The position numbers and the translations under genes were made by a program. A model generated the notes under the pieces. That model saw only the letters and a program-made list of their open reading frames with translations. It ran no database searches and was not told where the DNA came from. Source: Flavobacteriales bacterium UBA958 (GTDB taxonomy: Bacteria; Bacteroidota; Bacteroidia; Flavobacteriales_D; Crocinitomicaceae). From it: a stretch of 40,314 nt of DNA. Positions 25,919-34,736 of the stretch are shown here, piece by piece; position 1 is the stretch's first letter, and each line of letters begins with the position of its first letter. The stretch lies in assembly GCA_002293045.1 (NCBI GenBank), contig DBCM01000020.1, forward strand, positions 753-41,066, written 5' to 3'.

Positions 25919-26848
25919 ATGGGCGTTAAAATTTTTGCAGGAAGAGCTACACAAACCTTAGGGTCGAATATTGCTTCATGTTATGGCGTAGCCTTGGGGG
26001 ATGTAAAAGTAACCACCTTCAGTGACGGGGAATTTCAACCAAGTTTTGAAGAAACGGTCCGAGGCCAAGATGTTTTTATCATTCAATCAACCGTTCCACC
26101 ACAAGATAATTTGTTTGAATTGTTGCTTTTAATGGATGCTGCTCGACGTGCTTCTGCACGAAAAATCATTGCGGTAATTCCGTATTTTGGATTTGCAAGA
26201 CAAGACCGAAAAGATCAACCAAGAGTAGCGATTGGCGCTAAATTAGTGGCTAATATGCTAATGGCCGCTGGGGCGGATCGCATTATGACCATGGATTTGC
26301 ATGCGGATCAAATACAAGGGTTTTTTGAAGTTCCGGTAGATCATTTGTTCGGGTCAACCATTTTTATTCCTGAAATCCAAAAATTGAATTTAGATAATTT
26401 AGTAGTGGCAGCACCCGATGCAGGGGGCGCCAAACGCGCGAATTCATATGCCAAGATGCTAAATTGCGGATTAGCCTTGTGCCACAAAAACAGAAAGAAA
26501 GCCAACGAAATTGCTGAAATGACAGTAATTGGCGAAGTGGAGGGAAAGGATGTAATCATTATCGACGACATGTGTGATACGGCAGGAACCCTCACGACGG
26601 CAGCAGATTTGTTAATCGAACGAGGAGCTAAAACCGTGCGTGCATTTTGTACACATGCCGTTTTGTCTGGTCCAGCCTATGAACGAATAGAAAAATCACA
26701 TTTAACGGAGCTCATTGTTACGGATACCGTTCCTTTGAGACAAGCGTCAGGAAAAATAAAAGTAGTTTCTGTAGACCATTTATTTGCTGATGTAATCAAG
26801 CGAATGGTTAACAATGAATCCATCAGTTCACATTTTGTAATACCTTAA
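25919..26848 (+). CDS. prs: Ribose-phosphate pyrophosphokinase
   Basis: This enzyme makes PRPP from ribose 5-phosphate and ATP for nucleotide, His and Trp synthesis. The 309-residue product has the usual length, the FSDGEFQPSFEETVRG and RQDRKDQPR segments, the metal-binding MTMDLHADQIQGFF, and the PRPP-binding loop DDMCDTAGTL (216-225). The start MGVKIFAGRATQ was chosen because the promoter overlaps the longer in-frame extension. It is followed 11 bases later by ctc, forming a two-gene operon closed by the terminator at 27461-27483. Ribose 5-phosphate links it to the transketolase encoded earlier in the window. Confidence 0.97.
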   Translation: MGVKIFAGRATQTLGSNIASCYGVALGDVKVTTFSDGEFQPSFEETVRGQDVFIIQSTVPPQDNLFELLLLMDAARRASARKIIAVIPYFGFARQDRKDQPRVAIGAKLVANMLMAAGADRIMTMDLHADQIQGFFEVPVDHLFGSTIFIPEIQKLNLDNLVVAAPDAGGAKRANSYAKMLNCGLALCHKNRKKANEIAEMTVIGEVEGKDVIIIDDMCDTAGTLTTAADLLIERGAKTVRAFCTHAVLSGPAYERIEKSHLTELIVTDTVPLRQASGKIKVVSVDHLFADVIKRMVNNESISSHFVIP

Positions 26849-26859
26849 ATTAATAATAA

Positions 26860-27450
26860 ATGAAAACAGCACAGTTGAGCGGTTCGCTTCGAGCGAACGT
26901 AGGGAAAAAGGATGCTAAAGCACTTCGCAATGAAGGATTGGTTCCTTGTGTGCTTTATGGGCAGGGCGAACAAACGCATTTTGCAGTAAAGCGAGTACCA
27001 CTAGAAAAATTAGTTTTTTCTCCAGATGTCTTTCAAATTGAACTTGACATTGACGGAAAAAAAGCAAAAGCGATTATTCGTGAGTTGCAACAGCATCCAA
27101 CTAAAGATACCGTTCAGCACATTGATTTTTTAGAATTAAACGATGCGAAAGAAGTGCGCGTAAAATTGCCAGTTCGATTGAGCGGTTCTTCGCGTGGTGT
27201 TAGAGCAGGTGGTAAATTAATGCAAGTGTTTCGCCACATGCAATGTCAAGGTTTACCGTCAGCACTTCCTGAGGAAATTAACATAGATATTTCACCGATG
27301 CGTATCGGACAATCCTACCGAGTTTCAAACATTGAGATTCCTGGCGTTAAAATATTAGACCCCGCGAATGCTGTGGTGGTATCTGTGAAAATGGCTAGAG
27401 GAGCGGTCAAAGGATCTGATGTTGATCCTGAGGACGATGAAGAAGCATAG
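26860..27450 (+). CDS. ctc: Ribosomal protein bL25, Ctc form
   Basis: The 196-residue product is the long, two-domain form of bL25 (Ctc/TL5), which binds 5S rRNA in the large ribosomal subunit. The N-terminal domain shows SGSLRANVGKKDAKALRNEG, VPCVLYGQG and KAIIRELQQHPTKDTVQHIDF; the C-terminal domain begins around KEVRVKLPVRLSGSSRGVRAGG. The tail ends in an acidic run (DVDPEDDEEA). The prs-ctc pairing is common in bacteria. The pth gene that often follows is absent; a strong terminator comes right after the stop. Confidence 0.96.
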   Translation: MKTAQLSGSLRANVGKKDAKALRNEGLVPCVLYGQGEQTHFAVKRVPLEKLVFSPDVFQIELDIDGKKAKAIIRELQQHPTKDTVQHIDFLELNDAKEVRVKLPVRLSGSSRGVRAGGKLMQVFRHMQCQGLPSALPEEINIDISPMRIGQSYRVSNIEIPGVKILDPANAVVVSVKMARGAVKGSDVDPEDDEEA

Positions 27451-27460
27451 TAACATGTTA

Positions 27461-27483
27461 AACCGCTTCGGCGGTTTTTTTTT
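27461..27483 (+). terminator. Intrinsic terminator after ctc
   Basis: AACCGC (27461-27466), a TTCG tetraloop closed by C-G, then GCGGTT (27471-27476) and T through 27483 form a GC-rich hairpin with a U-run, ten bases after the ctc stop. It is the only clear intrinsic terminator found in the window. Confidence 0.9.
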
Positions 27484-27498
27484 GCTTTGTGATTTAGG

Positions 27499-27532
27499 TT
27501 GATTACTTATCTAAACGACTCCCTTATCTTTG
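27499..27532 (+). promoter_or_regulatory. Candidate promoter for the aldehyde dehydrogenase
   Basis: TATCTTTG (27525-27532) is a full -7 match, ending 15 bases before the ATG at 27548. A TTG at 27499-27501 lies 23 bases upstream, at the long end of the usual spacing. Confidence 0.5.
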
Positions 27533-27547
27533 TAAAAAATTAACTTC

Positions 27548-29083
27548 ATGCAAATTCACGAAATTTTAGCCCAATTTGAAATAAAAGCGACAAACCCAGG
27601 TGGGTATATTGGGTCAGAATCCTTGGGTTCTGATGCGAATACCGTAGTTTCTGTTTCTCCAGTAGATGGCGCAACGATCGCCTCAGTAACTCCAGTAACT
27701 CCAGCGGAATACGATCGCATTATCCAAAAATCTCAGGAAGCCTTCACGTCTTGGCGTTTAGTGCCCGCCCCCAAGCGAGGTGAAATTGTACGTCAATTAG
27801 GAGATCAATTACGCGTTCACAAAGAAGCCTTAGGAATTCTAGTTTCTTACGAAATGGGGAAGTCCTTACAAGAGGGATTGGGCGAAGTTCAAGAAATGAT
27901 TGATATCTGCGATTTTGCGGTGGGCTTATCTCGTCAATTATATGGACTTACCATGCATTCGGAACGCCCGGGCCATCGCATGTATGAGCAATACCACCCC
28001 TTGGGAGTGGTAGGCATAATTTCTGCATTTAATTTTCCTGTAGCCGTTTGGAGTTGGAATTCTGCTTTAGCGTGGGTTTGTGGTGATGTTTGTGTGTGGA
28101 AGCCGTCTGAAAAAACACCAATTACTGCCTTGGCTTGCCAATACATCACTAATCAGGTGTTCAAAGCGAATAATGTTCCGGATGGAGTTTCTTCCCTAGT
28201 GATTGGAGGTCCGGAAATTGGGAAGCTGATGGCTGAAGATGTTCGCGTTCCTTTAGTATCCGCCACAGGTTCCACGCGTATGGGTAAATCCGTAGGCGCA
28301 GCGGTGGGTGCACGCTTAGGGCGTTCTTTATTAGAGTTAGGAGGAAACAATGCCATTATCATTACACCAACTGCGGATTTAAAAATGGTGGTTCCAGGCG
28401 CAGTATTTGGCGCGGTAGGAACCGCAGGTCAGCGTTGTACCTCAACACGGAGATTGATTATTCATGAGTCTGTTTACGAAAAAGTGAAGGAAGCCTTGAA
28501 AAATGCATACGGGCAATTGAAGATTGGCAATCCCTTAGATCAATCGAACCACGTTGGACCTTTAATTGATACGGCAGCTGTTGCAGCCTATGAATCGGCC
28601 ATTTCAAAAGCGATTCAGGAAGGCGGAAAGGTATTGGTTGAAGGGGGTGTGCTTTCAGGTATAGGCTATGAAACGGGATGTTATGTGAAACCATGCATTA
28701 TTGAAGCTGAAAATCATTACGCAATTGTACAACATGAGACCTTTGCTCCGATCCTTTATGTAATGAAATACAGCGGCGATGTGCACCAAGCGATTGCTCT
28801 ACAAAATGGGGTTCCCCAGGGATTGTCTTCTGCAATTATGTCTAATGATTTGAAAGAAGCAGAAGCCTTTTTATCGCAAGCTGGCTCGGATTGTGGCATT
28901 GCCAACGTGAACATTGGAACTTCGGGTGCCGAAATCGGCGGTGCCTTTGGGGGAGAAAAAGAAACGGGTGGAGGCAGAGAATCGGGTTCTGATTCATGGA
29001 AAATTTACATGCGAAGACAAACCAATACCATTAATTATTCGGATAGTTTGCCTTTGGCACAAGGGATTAAATTTGATTTATAA
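27548..29083 (+). CDS. Aldehyde dehydrogenase, ALDH7-like
   Basis: The 511-residue protein oxidises an aldehyde to its acid with NAD(P). The general base is E263 in ELGGNNAIII and the catalytic cysteine is C297 in GTAGQRCTSTRRL; both contexts and the C-terminal GGAFGGEKETGGGRESGSD resemble antiquitin/ALDH7, which acts on alpha-aminoadipic semialdehyde in lysine breakdown. Length is normal for that group. It is transcribed alone, with a terminator upstream and a new promoter before the next gene. No other lysine gene is in the window, so substrate assignment rests on family resemblance. Confidence 0.9.
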   Translation: MQIHEILAQFEIKATNPGGYIGSESLGSDANTVVSVSPVDGATIASVTPVTPAEYDRIIQKSQEAFTSWRLVPAPKRGEIVRQLGDQLRVHKEALGILVSYEMGKSLQEGLGEVQEMIDICDFAVGLSRQLYGLTMHSERPGHRMYEQYHPLGVVGIISAFNFPVAVWSWNSALAWVCGDVCVWKPSEKTPITALACQYITNQVFKANNVPDGVSSLVIGGPEIGKLMAEDVRVPLVSATGSTRMGKSVGAAVGARLGRSLLELGGNNAIIITPTADLKMVVPGAVFGAVGTAGQRCTSTRRLIIHESVYEKVKEALKNAYGQLKIGNPLDQSNHVGPLIDTAAVAAYESAISKAIQEGGKVLVEGGVLSGIGYETGCYVKPCIIEAENHYAIVQHETFAPILYVMKYSGDVHQAIALQNGVPQGLSSAIMSNDLKEAEAFLSQAGSDCGIANVNIGTSGAEIGGAFGGEKETGGGRESGSDSWKIYMRRQTNTINYSDSLPLAQGIKFDL

Positions 29084-29121
29084 TTTAAGCCTTTCCTATT
29101 CCCATTCCCACTTTGCTTTCC

Positions 29122-29129
29122 TATCTTTG
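29122..29129 (+). promoter_or_regulatory. Candidate -7 element for the kinase operon
   Basis: TATCTTTG is a full TAnnTTTG match ending 14 bases before the ATG at 29144. No TTTG was found at the usual -33 distance. Confidence 0.45.
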
Positions 29130-29143
29130 TAAAAAGATTGGCG

Positions 29144-30061
29144 ATGCAATTATTAACAGTGGGAAGTGTGGCCTTTGATGCCATTGAAACTCCGTTTGGA
29201 AAATCGGATAAAATTGTAGGAGGTGCGGGGACATATATATCCCTTGCCGCTTCGTTTTTTAGTAGGAATCAAGCCTTAGTTTCTGTAGTAGGTGAAGATT
29301 TCCCAACAGATGTTCTTGACGGAATGGTGAATAGAGGGATTGATATTCAGGGCATTCAAATCCCTGAGGGTGGAAAAACATTTTTCTGGGCAGGTAAATA
29401 CCACAATGACATGAACAGTCGGGATACCTTGGTAACAGAATTAAATGTACTTGGCACCTTTGACCCTGTTGTTCCCATGGAGTACAGAAATGCCCCGTTT
29501 TTAATGCTCGGAAATTTAAGCCCCGATGTACAGCGAAAGGTGGTTGAACAAATGGAAGTTCGGCCTAAATTAATCGCCATGGATACCATGAATTTCTGGA
29601 TGGATATCGCCTTAGACGAATTGCATAAAACGCTTAAGTTGGTGGATCTACTGATTGTAAACGATGAAGAAGCACGTCAATTAACAGGAGAATATGCCTT
29701 AAAAACGGCCGCTAAACGCATTATGGATCTAGGTCCTCGCTTAGTAATCATAAAAAAGGGAGAACACGGTGCCCTACTATTCAGTGCAGATGAAATCTTT
29801 TATGCACCGGCATTGCCTCTTGAGGAGGTATTTGATCCAACCGGAGCAGGAGACACCTTTGCTGGCGGCTTGATGGGTTATCTTTCTACGCAAGAGAAGG
29901 TTACCTTCGATTCCTTGAAAAAAGCGGTAATCGTTGGCTCGGCCTTAGCTTCTTTTTGTGTTGAGAAATTTGGCACCCAACGCTTGGAAGCATTAACAAA
30001 GAATGAACTGGATGAACGCATCAAAGCATTCTATACCCTTTCCCAATTTGAATTAGCGTAA
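29144..30061 (+). CDS. PfkB family carbohydrate kinase
   Basis: The 305-residue product begins MQLLTVGSVAFDAIETPFGK and has the PfkB features: the glycine-rich VGGAGTYISLAASF, the lid region, LLIVNDEEARQLTG, and the anion-hole/catalytic motif DPTGAGDTFAGG. Such kinases phosphorylate sugars, nucleosides or related compounds. The substrate is not evident; the family includes ribokinase, adenosine kinase and fructokinase. The ATG at 29144 was chosen over a TTG two codons earlier. It is followed two bases later by the DUF349 gene in a five-gene run. Confidence 0.92.
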   Translation: MQLLTVGSVAFDAIETPFGKSDKIVGGAGTYISLAASFFSRNQALVSVVGEDFPTDVLDGMVNRGIDIQGIQIPEGGKTFFWAGKYHNDMNSRDTLVTELNVLGTFDPVVPMEYRNAPFLMLGNLSPDVQRKVVEQMEVRPKLIAMDTMNFWMDIALDELHKTLKLVDLLIVNDEEARQLTGEYALKTAAKRIMDLGPRLVIIKKGEHGALLFSADEIFYAPALPLEEVFDPTGAGDTFAGGLMGYLSTQEKVTFDSLKKAVIVGSALASFCVEKFGTQRLEALTKNELDERIKAFYTLSQFELA

Positions 30062-30063
30062 GC

Positions 30064-31770
30064 ATGGAACAACTACGTCTTTTACTAGAACAACTTATTG
30101 CCTTTGAATCTCAAGATGATTTAATCGCCATCGGAAGAGAAATTAACGAAGTAAAGATTAATTTCGAGGATCACTTAATGGAAGCGGAGCGCGTACAGCA
30201 AATCGCGGTGCTCGATGCGGCAGAGAAAGGTGAGCCGATAGAACCAATTGACTTTACTGATATTAAAAATGAGTTCATAACTCGTTATAAAGCCATTCAA
30301 GAGCAGCGCAAACAGCAAATCTCTTTGAAAGACACCCTAGAACGTGAGAATCTTAAATTAAAAAAGGGTTTACTGGATGAGTTAAAGCGTATCATTGAAT
30401 CGGAAGAGCACATTGCTTCGGCATTTCAATCCTACAAAAACATTCATGAAACGTGGAAGAAAGTCGGAGATATTCCGAGAGATCACCGCGATGGAATTCA
30501 AAAAGAATACGCACGGTTACTAGAAATATTCTTTTATACTATGCGCATTTATCGCGAGATAAAAGACCATGATTATAAACGAAATTTACAATTAAAACAG
30601 AAGGTCCTTCACAAGCTCCAGCAACTTAGGAACGAAGAAGAAGACCTTAAATCTGTGGAGCAACAGTTGCGCGTGTTGCAGGATGAATGGGAAGAAATTG
30701 GCCCGGTTCAAAACGAAGAGTGGGAACTCATTAAACCTAAATATTGGGAAACCGTTCGTCAGATTTACGAAAAGATCAACGTGCATTATGAGGCGCAACG
30801 TCAGGTGTATGTGCAGAATATAGCAGCGAAACGCGCCTTGGTGGATGAAATCCTTGCACTCCACACCGCCGCAGGCGAAGCGAAGTCCAATAAGGATTGG
30901 GATAAGCTGGTGGAACAACTCAAAACAGTACAGGAATCGTATAAAAAAATAGGTCCTGGATCAAGAAAGGAAAATGATGAGGTTTGGAAAGCATTTCGAG
31001 CGGCCTGTGACGGTTTTTTCGACCTGAAGAAGTCATTCAGCAAGGCACAGCACGAGGCCTATTCCGGGCTCATTGAAAAGAAAAAAGCACTAATAGAGGC
31101 AGTGAATGCACTCAAAGATTCTACCGAGTGGAAGACCTCTTCTCAAAAGATTATCGGATTTCAAAAGGAATGGAAATCCATTGGGAATACTGGTAAAGTG
31201 GAAAATAAATTGTGGGCCGAATTTAGAGGTGCTTGTGATGCGTTCTTCAATGCGCGTGATGAAGCCAACCAGTCTGCAGAAAAAGACCGAGCACATAACC
31301 TTGACTTGAAATTAGCACTGGTACAACGAATCAATGAGCTGGAGATTTCCGACCGTTCTGAGGCCTTAAAAACCTTGCGAAGTTTGGCCGCTGAATTTTC
31401 AGAAATAGGTCAAGTCCCCCTTGCAAACAAAGATGAAATTTACACGGCATACAAAGGCGCATTAGACGCGAAGTATGGTTCCTTAGCGGTAAGCGCTAAA
31501 GAGAAAGAAGACATGGCTTTTACTGCCAAAATAGATAGCATTCAAGCATCGCCTGAACGTAATAAGTTACTTCAAAAGGAACGATTTGATATCCGAAAAC
31601 AGATTGAGCGCATTGAACAAGAAGCAAACCGAATGGAAACAAACCTGTCGTTTTTCGCGCGTTCAAAAGGAGCAGATTCACTGCGGAGTGAAGTAGAGAA
31701 TAAAATAAAGGACATGCAACAACAGGTTGCGAAGTTGAAAGCAAGATTGAAACAACTTCCCAATGAATAG
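30064..31770 (+). CDS. DUF349 repeat protein
   Basis: The 568-residue, highly charged, helical protein lacks a signal peptide and has about five DUF349 repeats marked by a Trp/aromatic, a Gly-containing turn and a later aromatic run: TWKKVGDIPRD, EWEEIGPVQNEEW, SYKKIGPGSRKEN, EWKSIGNTGKVENKLW with FRGACDAFF, and a degenerate EFSEIGQVPLANK. The C-terminus (about 500-568) is a coiled coil. Family function is not settled. Spacing of two bases to the kinase and an eight-base overlap with the next gene show tight co-transcription. Confidence 0.9.
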   Translation: MEQLRLLLEQLIAFESQDDLIAIGREINEVKINFEDHLMEAERVQQIAVLDAAEKGEPIEPIDFTDIKNEFITRYKAIQEQRKQQISLKDTLERENLKLKKGLLDELKRIIESEEHIASAFQSYKNIHETWKKVGDIPRDHRDGIQKEYARLLEIFFYTMRIYREIKDHDYKRNLQLKQKVLHKLQQLRNEEEDLKSVEQQLRVLQDEWEEIGPVQNEEWELIKPKYWETVRQIYEKINVHYEAQRQVYVQNIAAKRALVDEILALHTAAGEAKSNKDWDKLVEQLKTVQESYKKIGPGSRKENDEVWKAFRAACDGFFDLKKSFSKAQHEAYSGLIEKKKALIEAVNALKDSTEWKTSSQKIIGFQKEWKSIGNTGKVENKLWAEFRGACDAFFNARDEANQSAEKDRAHNLDLKLALVQRINELEISDRSEALKTLRSLAAEFSEIGQVPLANKDEIYTAYKGALDAKYGSLAVSAKEKEDMAFTAKIDSIQASPERNKLLQKERFDIRKQIERIEQEANRMETNLSFFARSKGADSLRSEVENKIKDMQQQVAKLKARLKQLPNE

Positions 31771-32434
31771 ACTTACCAATTCTTTTTTATTAGTCATATT
31801 TTTCCCTACCCTAGCGCTGTCTATTTTTGTTGGTTTCGACTTTCCCTTAGAGTTTCTTCGAACCACTGGTTCAAATATCCCATTCAAATCGTACGCCTTT
31901 GCTCTTTTTGCTTTTTTAATGGCAGTATTGACTGTAAACCGGAGCATTCGACGTTGGGTTGCCCTGTTCACCGTGAGCCAAACCGACCGCTTTGTGTTTC
32001 ATACAAAAGTGAGTGGAGAACGTAAATTACGCATTACGGTGTATACCTTATTGGAAGCCGGTATCTTAGCCGCTGTAGGAACAGCGCTCTATGTGCTTTC
32101 CTCCGATGCCGTGTTGTGTGCCTGTGTGCTGTTGTTCTCGGCTATAGACAATCTTTTATTTTTATGGGTCGGATTGCCTCGATTTGGTGTAGGGTTAAGT
32201 AAAAAAGCCATCATTGTAGCCGATAGAGAAGTGGTGGTATTGTATTTTTCAGGATTGCGTAAGGTCAGCCTGTCTCAACAAACCCTCTTTTTTGATTACA
32301 TGCAATCCCTTCAGCTTACCTTCCCGGTAGACTGCATTCCTGAGAAGGACCGAAATGATTTTCTTCATACCTTAGAAGCAGTTACGGATAAAGATCGCGT
32401 CTTTATTCAGAATTTAGGGGAATGGAAAATGTAA
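31763..32434 (+). CDS. Membrane protein of unknown function
   Basis: The 223-residue protein has about four hydrophobic segments (near residues 8-25, 42-60, 93-112 and 114-136), then a soluble C-terminal part of about 80 residues (from VGLSKKAIIVADREVVVLYF) with basic and aromatic residues. No family is recognised. It overlaps the DUF349 gene by eight bases and the kinase-regulator gene by 13. A C-terminal cytoplasmic domain working with the downstream sensor kinase, which itself has no membrane segment, is an inference from position only. Confidence 0.75.
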   Translation: MNRLTNSFLLVIFFPTLALSIFVGFDFPLEFLRTTGSNIPFKSYAFALFAFLMAVLTVNRSIRRWVALFTVSQTDRFVFHTKVSGERKLRITVYTLLEAGILAAVGTALYVLSSDAVLCACVLLFSAIDNLLFLWVGLPRFGVGLSKKAIIVADREVVVLYFSGLRKVSLSQQTLFFDYMQSLQLTFPVDCIPEKDRNDFLHTLEAVTDKDRVFIQNLGEWKM

Positions 32435-33783
32435 ACATACTCATCGTCGAAGATGACTTGTCTTTTGCAAGCCTGCTACAAGAGCGCCTGGTACTTTTGG
32501 GGTATAGTTCATATGACATCGTGTCTATTGATGCCATAGCCGATGCCATAGCAGTCAAAGAAGAGTTTACGCCGGATGTTATACTCTTGGATTTGAACAT
32601 CCGAGATTCCTCGGGCATTGCCACCTATGAACGCATTCAAGCAGTGTTTGATGGGGCAACGATTATCGTACTTTCAGGAATGGATAACCGCGCACTTTCA
32701 CTAGAAATTGTTGCAAAAGGGGCGCAAGATTATTTACTGAAAAATGAAATTAATGCGGGTGTTCTAGATAAAACCATTAAATATGGTATGCTCCGCCGTA
32801 CATTCCAAGTTCAACTCACGGAATCAGAAAAAAAATATAAAGACCTCTTTTATAATTCGCCGCTTCCGATGTTGAAATTGTCAGTAAGCACCTATGAAAT
32901 TTTATTCTGTAATCAAGCAGCACTCACCTTATTTGATGCAGCAAATGCCCATGAGATTGTGGGAAAATCTTTAAATGACTTCATCATTTCTGAGGAGAAT
33001 TTAACCACGGATGAACACATTCCGCGTTGGATCGGGTCGTACAAACAACGCACACTGAACAACCAGGAGTTGTCCACACAAATTATCTTAAATCAGTTAA
33101 CAGAGGATAAAGAAGCATACATCGCATTGGTTGTGGATAAGACGGATGAACTACTTTTTGAGCAACGTAAATATGAGATTATTGCGCAAGCGGAAGAAGG
33201 AGAGAAAAAGAAGATCGCACGGGAGCTTCACGACGGGATCGGACAGCAATTGGTGCTGTTGAATTTATTATTGCAGAATTTAACGCCGCTTGCTTCAGAG
33301 GAAGGGGCCTTAGAACAAATTAAGCAATTGCTTCAAGGCTCGATTCAAGAATTGCGTGAAATGGCATATAATCTATTGCCTCCAGCGCTTGACAAAGGAT
33401 TTTTAAATGCCTTAGAACGCTTCGCTCATCGGATCAATGCGACCGGTAAAATGACGCTCACTTTAAATATTGATGATCAAATTAATGAAGAGAGCTTTGT
33501 AAATGTAGATCGATTTAATTTGTATCGGATCGTTCAGGAGGTATTGAATAACGCCCTGAAACACTCAAAGGCTTCCGAGATTTCTATATCCATTCAGCCA
33601 GTTAAAGGCTCGAAAATTAGCTTGGTAGTCATCGACAATGGGGTAGGATTTGATGGTGAAGGATTGAATGAAGGCTTGGGAATGCAGAACATGAAACACC
33701 GCATGGATATGGCCGGGATTAAGGGGAGGATTTCCAGTGAAAAAGGACGTGGAGTGATTGTTGAATTGACGTTTAAAGGGTGA
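32422..33783 (+). CDS. REC-PAS-histidine kinase (HisKA_3/NarX-like)
   Basis: This 453-residue cytoplasmic protein joins an N-terminal receiver domain (about 5-122, phosphoacceptor D57 in LLDLN, K107 in YLLKN) to a PAS domain (about 135-245), a HisKA_3 dimerisation domain with H270 in IARELHDGIGQQ and a HATPase domain with LNNALKHSKA (N box), DNGVGFDG and GLGMQNMKHR. No membrane segment is present. The receiver-first order suggests it takes phosphate from, or is gated by, another kinase. No DNA-binding response regulator lies nearby, so its output partner is elsewhere. The gene overlaps both neighbours. Confidence 0.93.
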   Translation: MENVNILIVEDDLSFASLLQERLVLLGYSSYDIVSIDAIADAIAVKEEFTPDVILLDLNIRDSSGIATYERIQAVFDGATIIVLSGMDNRALSLEIVAKGAQDYLLKNEINAGVLDKTIKYGMLRRTFQVQLTESEKKYKDLFYNSPLPMLKLSVSTYEILFCNQAALTLFDAANAHEIVGKSLNDFIISEENLTTDEHIPRWIGSYKQRTLNNQELSTQIILNQLTEDKEAYIALVVDKTDELLFEQRKYEIIAQAEEGEKKKIARELHDGIGQQLVLLNLLLQNLTPLASEEGALEQIKQLLQGSIQELREMAYNLLPPALDKGFLNALERFAHRINATGKMTLTLNIDDQINEESFVNVDRFNLYRIVQEVLNNALKHSKASEISISIQPVKGSKISLVVIDNGVGFDGEGLNEGLGMQNMKHRMDMAGIKGRISSEKGRGVIVELTFKG

Positions 33784-34736
33784 AAATACTGGTCATACGG
33801 TTTAGCTCCATTGGAGACATTTTACTCACGTTTCCGGTAGTAGAAAGCTTGCGGCATCAATATCCTGATGCTGAAATACATTTCCTAACCAAGCCAAGTA
33901 ATAAAGCAGTATTGGAGTTATTATCCAACAAGGTAGAGCCGCGCTTTTTGCAAGATTCACTCGTTCAAACAGCAAAGCAATTAAGCGGAGAACGCTACGA
34001 CCTTGTCATCGATTTACACAATAATTTACGCACCTTTTTACTCCAAGTACTTCTGATGAAACGGGCTTGGCATCGGTTTCGAAAATTAAATTTCCAAAAG
34101 TGGTTATTTACTGCCTTTAAATGGAATACCTTGCCCAAGGTTCATGTGGTGGATCGGTATGCGCAAGCAGCCTCAGTAAGCCCTGCTTCAGTTACGCTCT
34201 CTGTTAGCGACACCATTAACGGGGAGGAATCCTTACCCTCAACTTACGTGGCATGGGTACTGGGGGCGACCTTCGCAACCAAACAATTTCCCTTAAGTAA
34301 ATTAATCGAAACCATTGAACGGCTTGAAATGCCTATAGTATTGTTGGGCGGCGAAATGGAAAACACATTAGCCAATTCACTTCAAGCGCATTTCCCATCG
34401 CTTATTTCATTGGTAGGAAAAACGAGTCTTTCAGAGGCTGCTTTGGTCCTGTCTAAAGCGAAGGTGGTTGTAACCAACGACACCGGTCTCATGCATTTGG
34501 CGGCTTTCTATGCGAAACCCATAGTCTGTCTTTGGGGCAATACGGTTCCTGCATTTGGCATGTATCCCTACCAATCAGCACCAGTTTTTCATGCACAAGT
34601 GAGTGATTTATCGTGTAGACCATGCTCTAAGATCGGACATAACACCTGTCCTAAAGGTCATTTTGCGTGCATGTTGAAACAAGATTCGGGGATGATTTCC
34701 GAACAAATTACTGCGTTATTCTTTCAAGAAAAATAA
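33780..34736 (+). CDS. Glycosyltransferase family 9 (heptosyltransferase-like)
   Basis: The 318-residue product begins at a GTG overlapping the upstream TGA, with the GT9 N-terminus MKILVIRFSSIGDILLTFPV. The C-terminal half has the acceptor/donor signatures VVTNDTGLMHLAAFYAKPIVCLWG and the cysteine-containing LSCRPCSKIGHNTCP. GT9 enzymes add heptose or related sugars to the lipopolysaccharide inner core at the cytoplasmic face. Whether the donor is ADP-heptose is not visible. It ends the five-gene plus-strand run, and its 3' end overlaps the convergent hydrolase gene by 29 bases. Confidence 0.9.
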   Translation: MKILVIRFSSIGDILLTFPVVESLRHQYPDAEIHFLTKPSNKAVLELLSNKVEPRFLQDSLVQTAKQLSGERYDLVIDLHNNLRTFLLQVLLMKRAWHRFRKLNFQKWLFTAFKWNTLPKVHVVDRYAQAASVSPASVTLSVSDTINGEESLPSTYVAWVLGATFATKQFPLSKLIETIERLEMPIVLLGGEMENTLANSLQAHFPSLISLVGKTSLSEAALVLSKAKVVVTNDTGLMHLAAFYAKPIVCLWGNTVPAFGMYPYQSAPVFHAQVSDLSCRPCSKIGHNTCPKGHFACMLKQDSGMISEQITALFFQEK

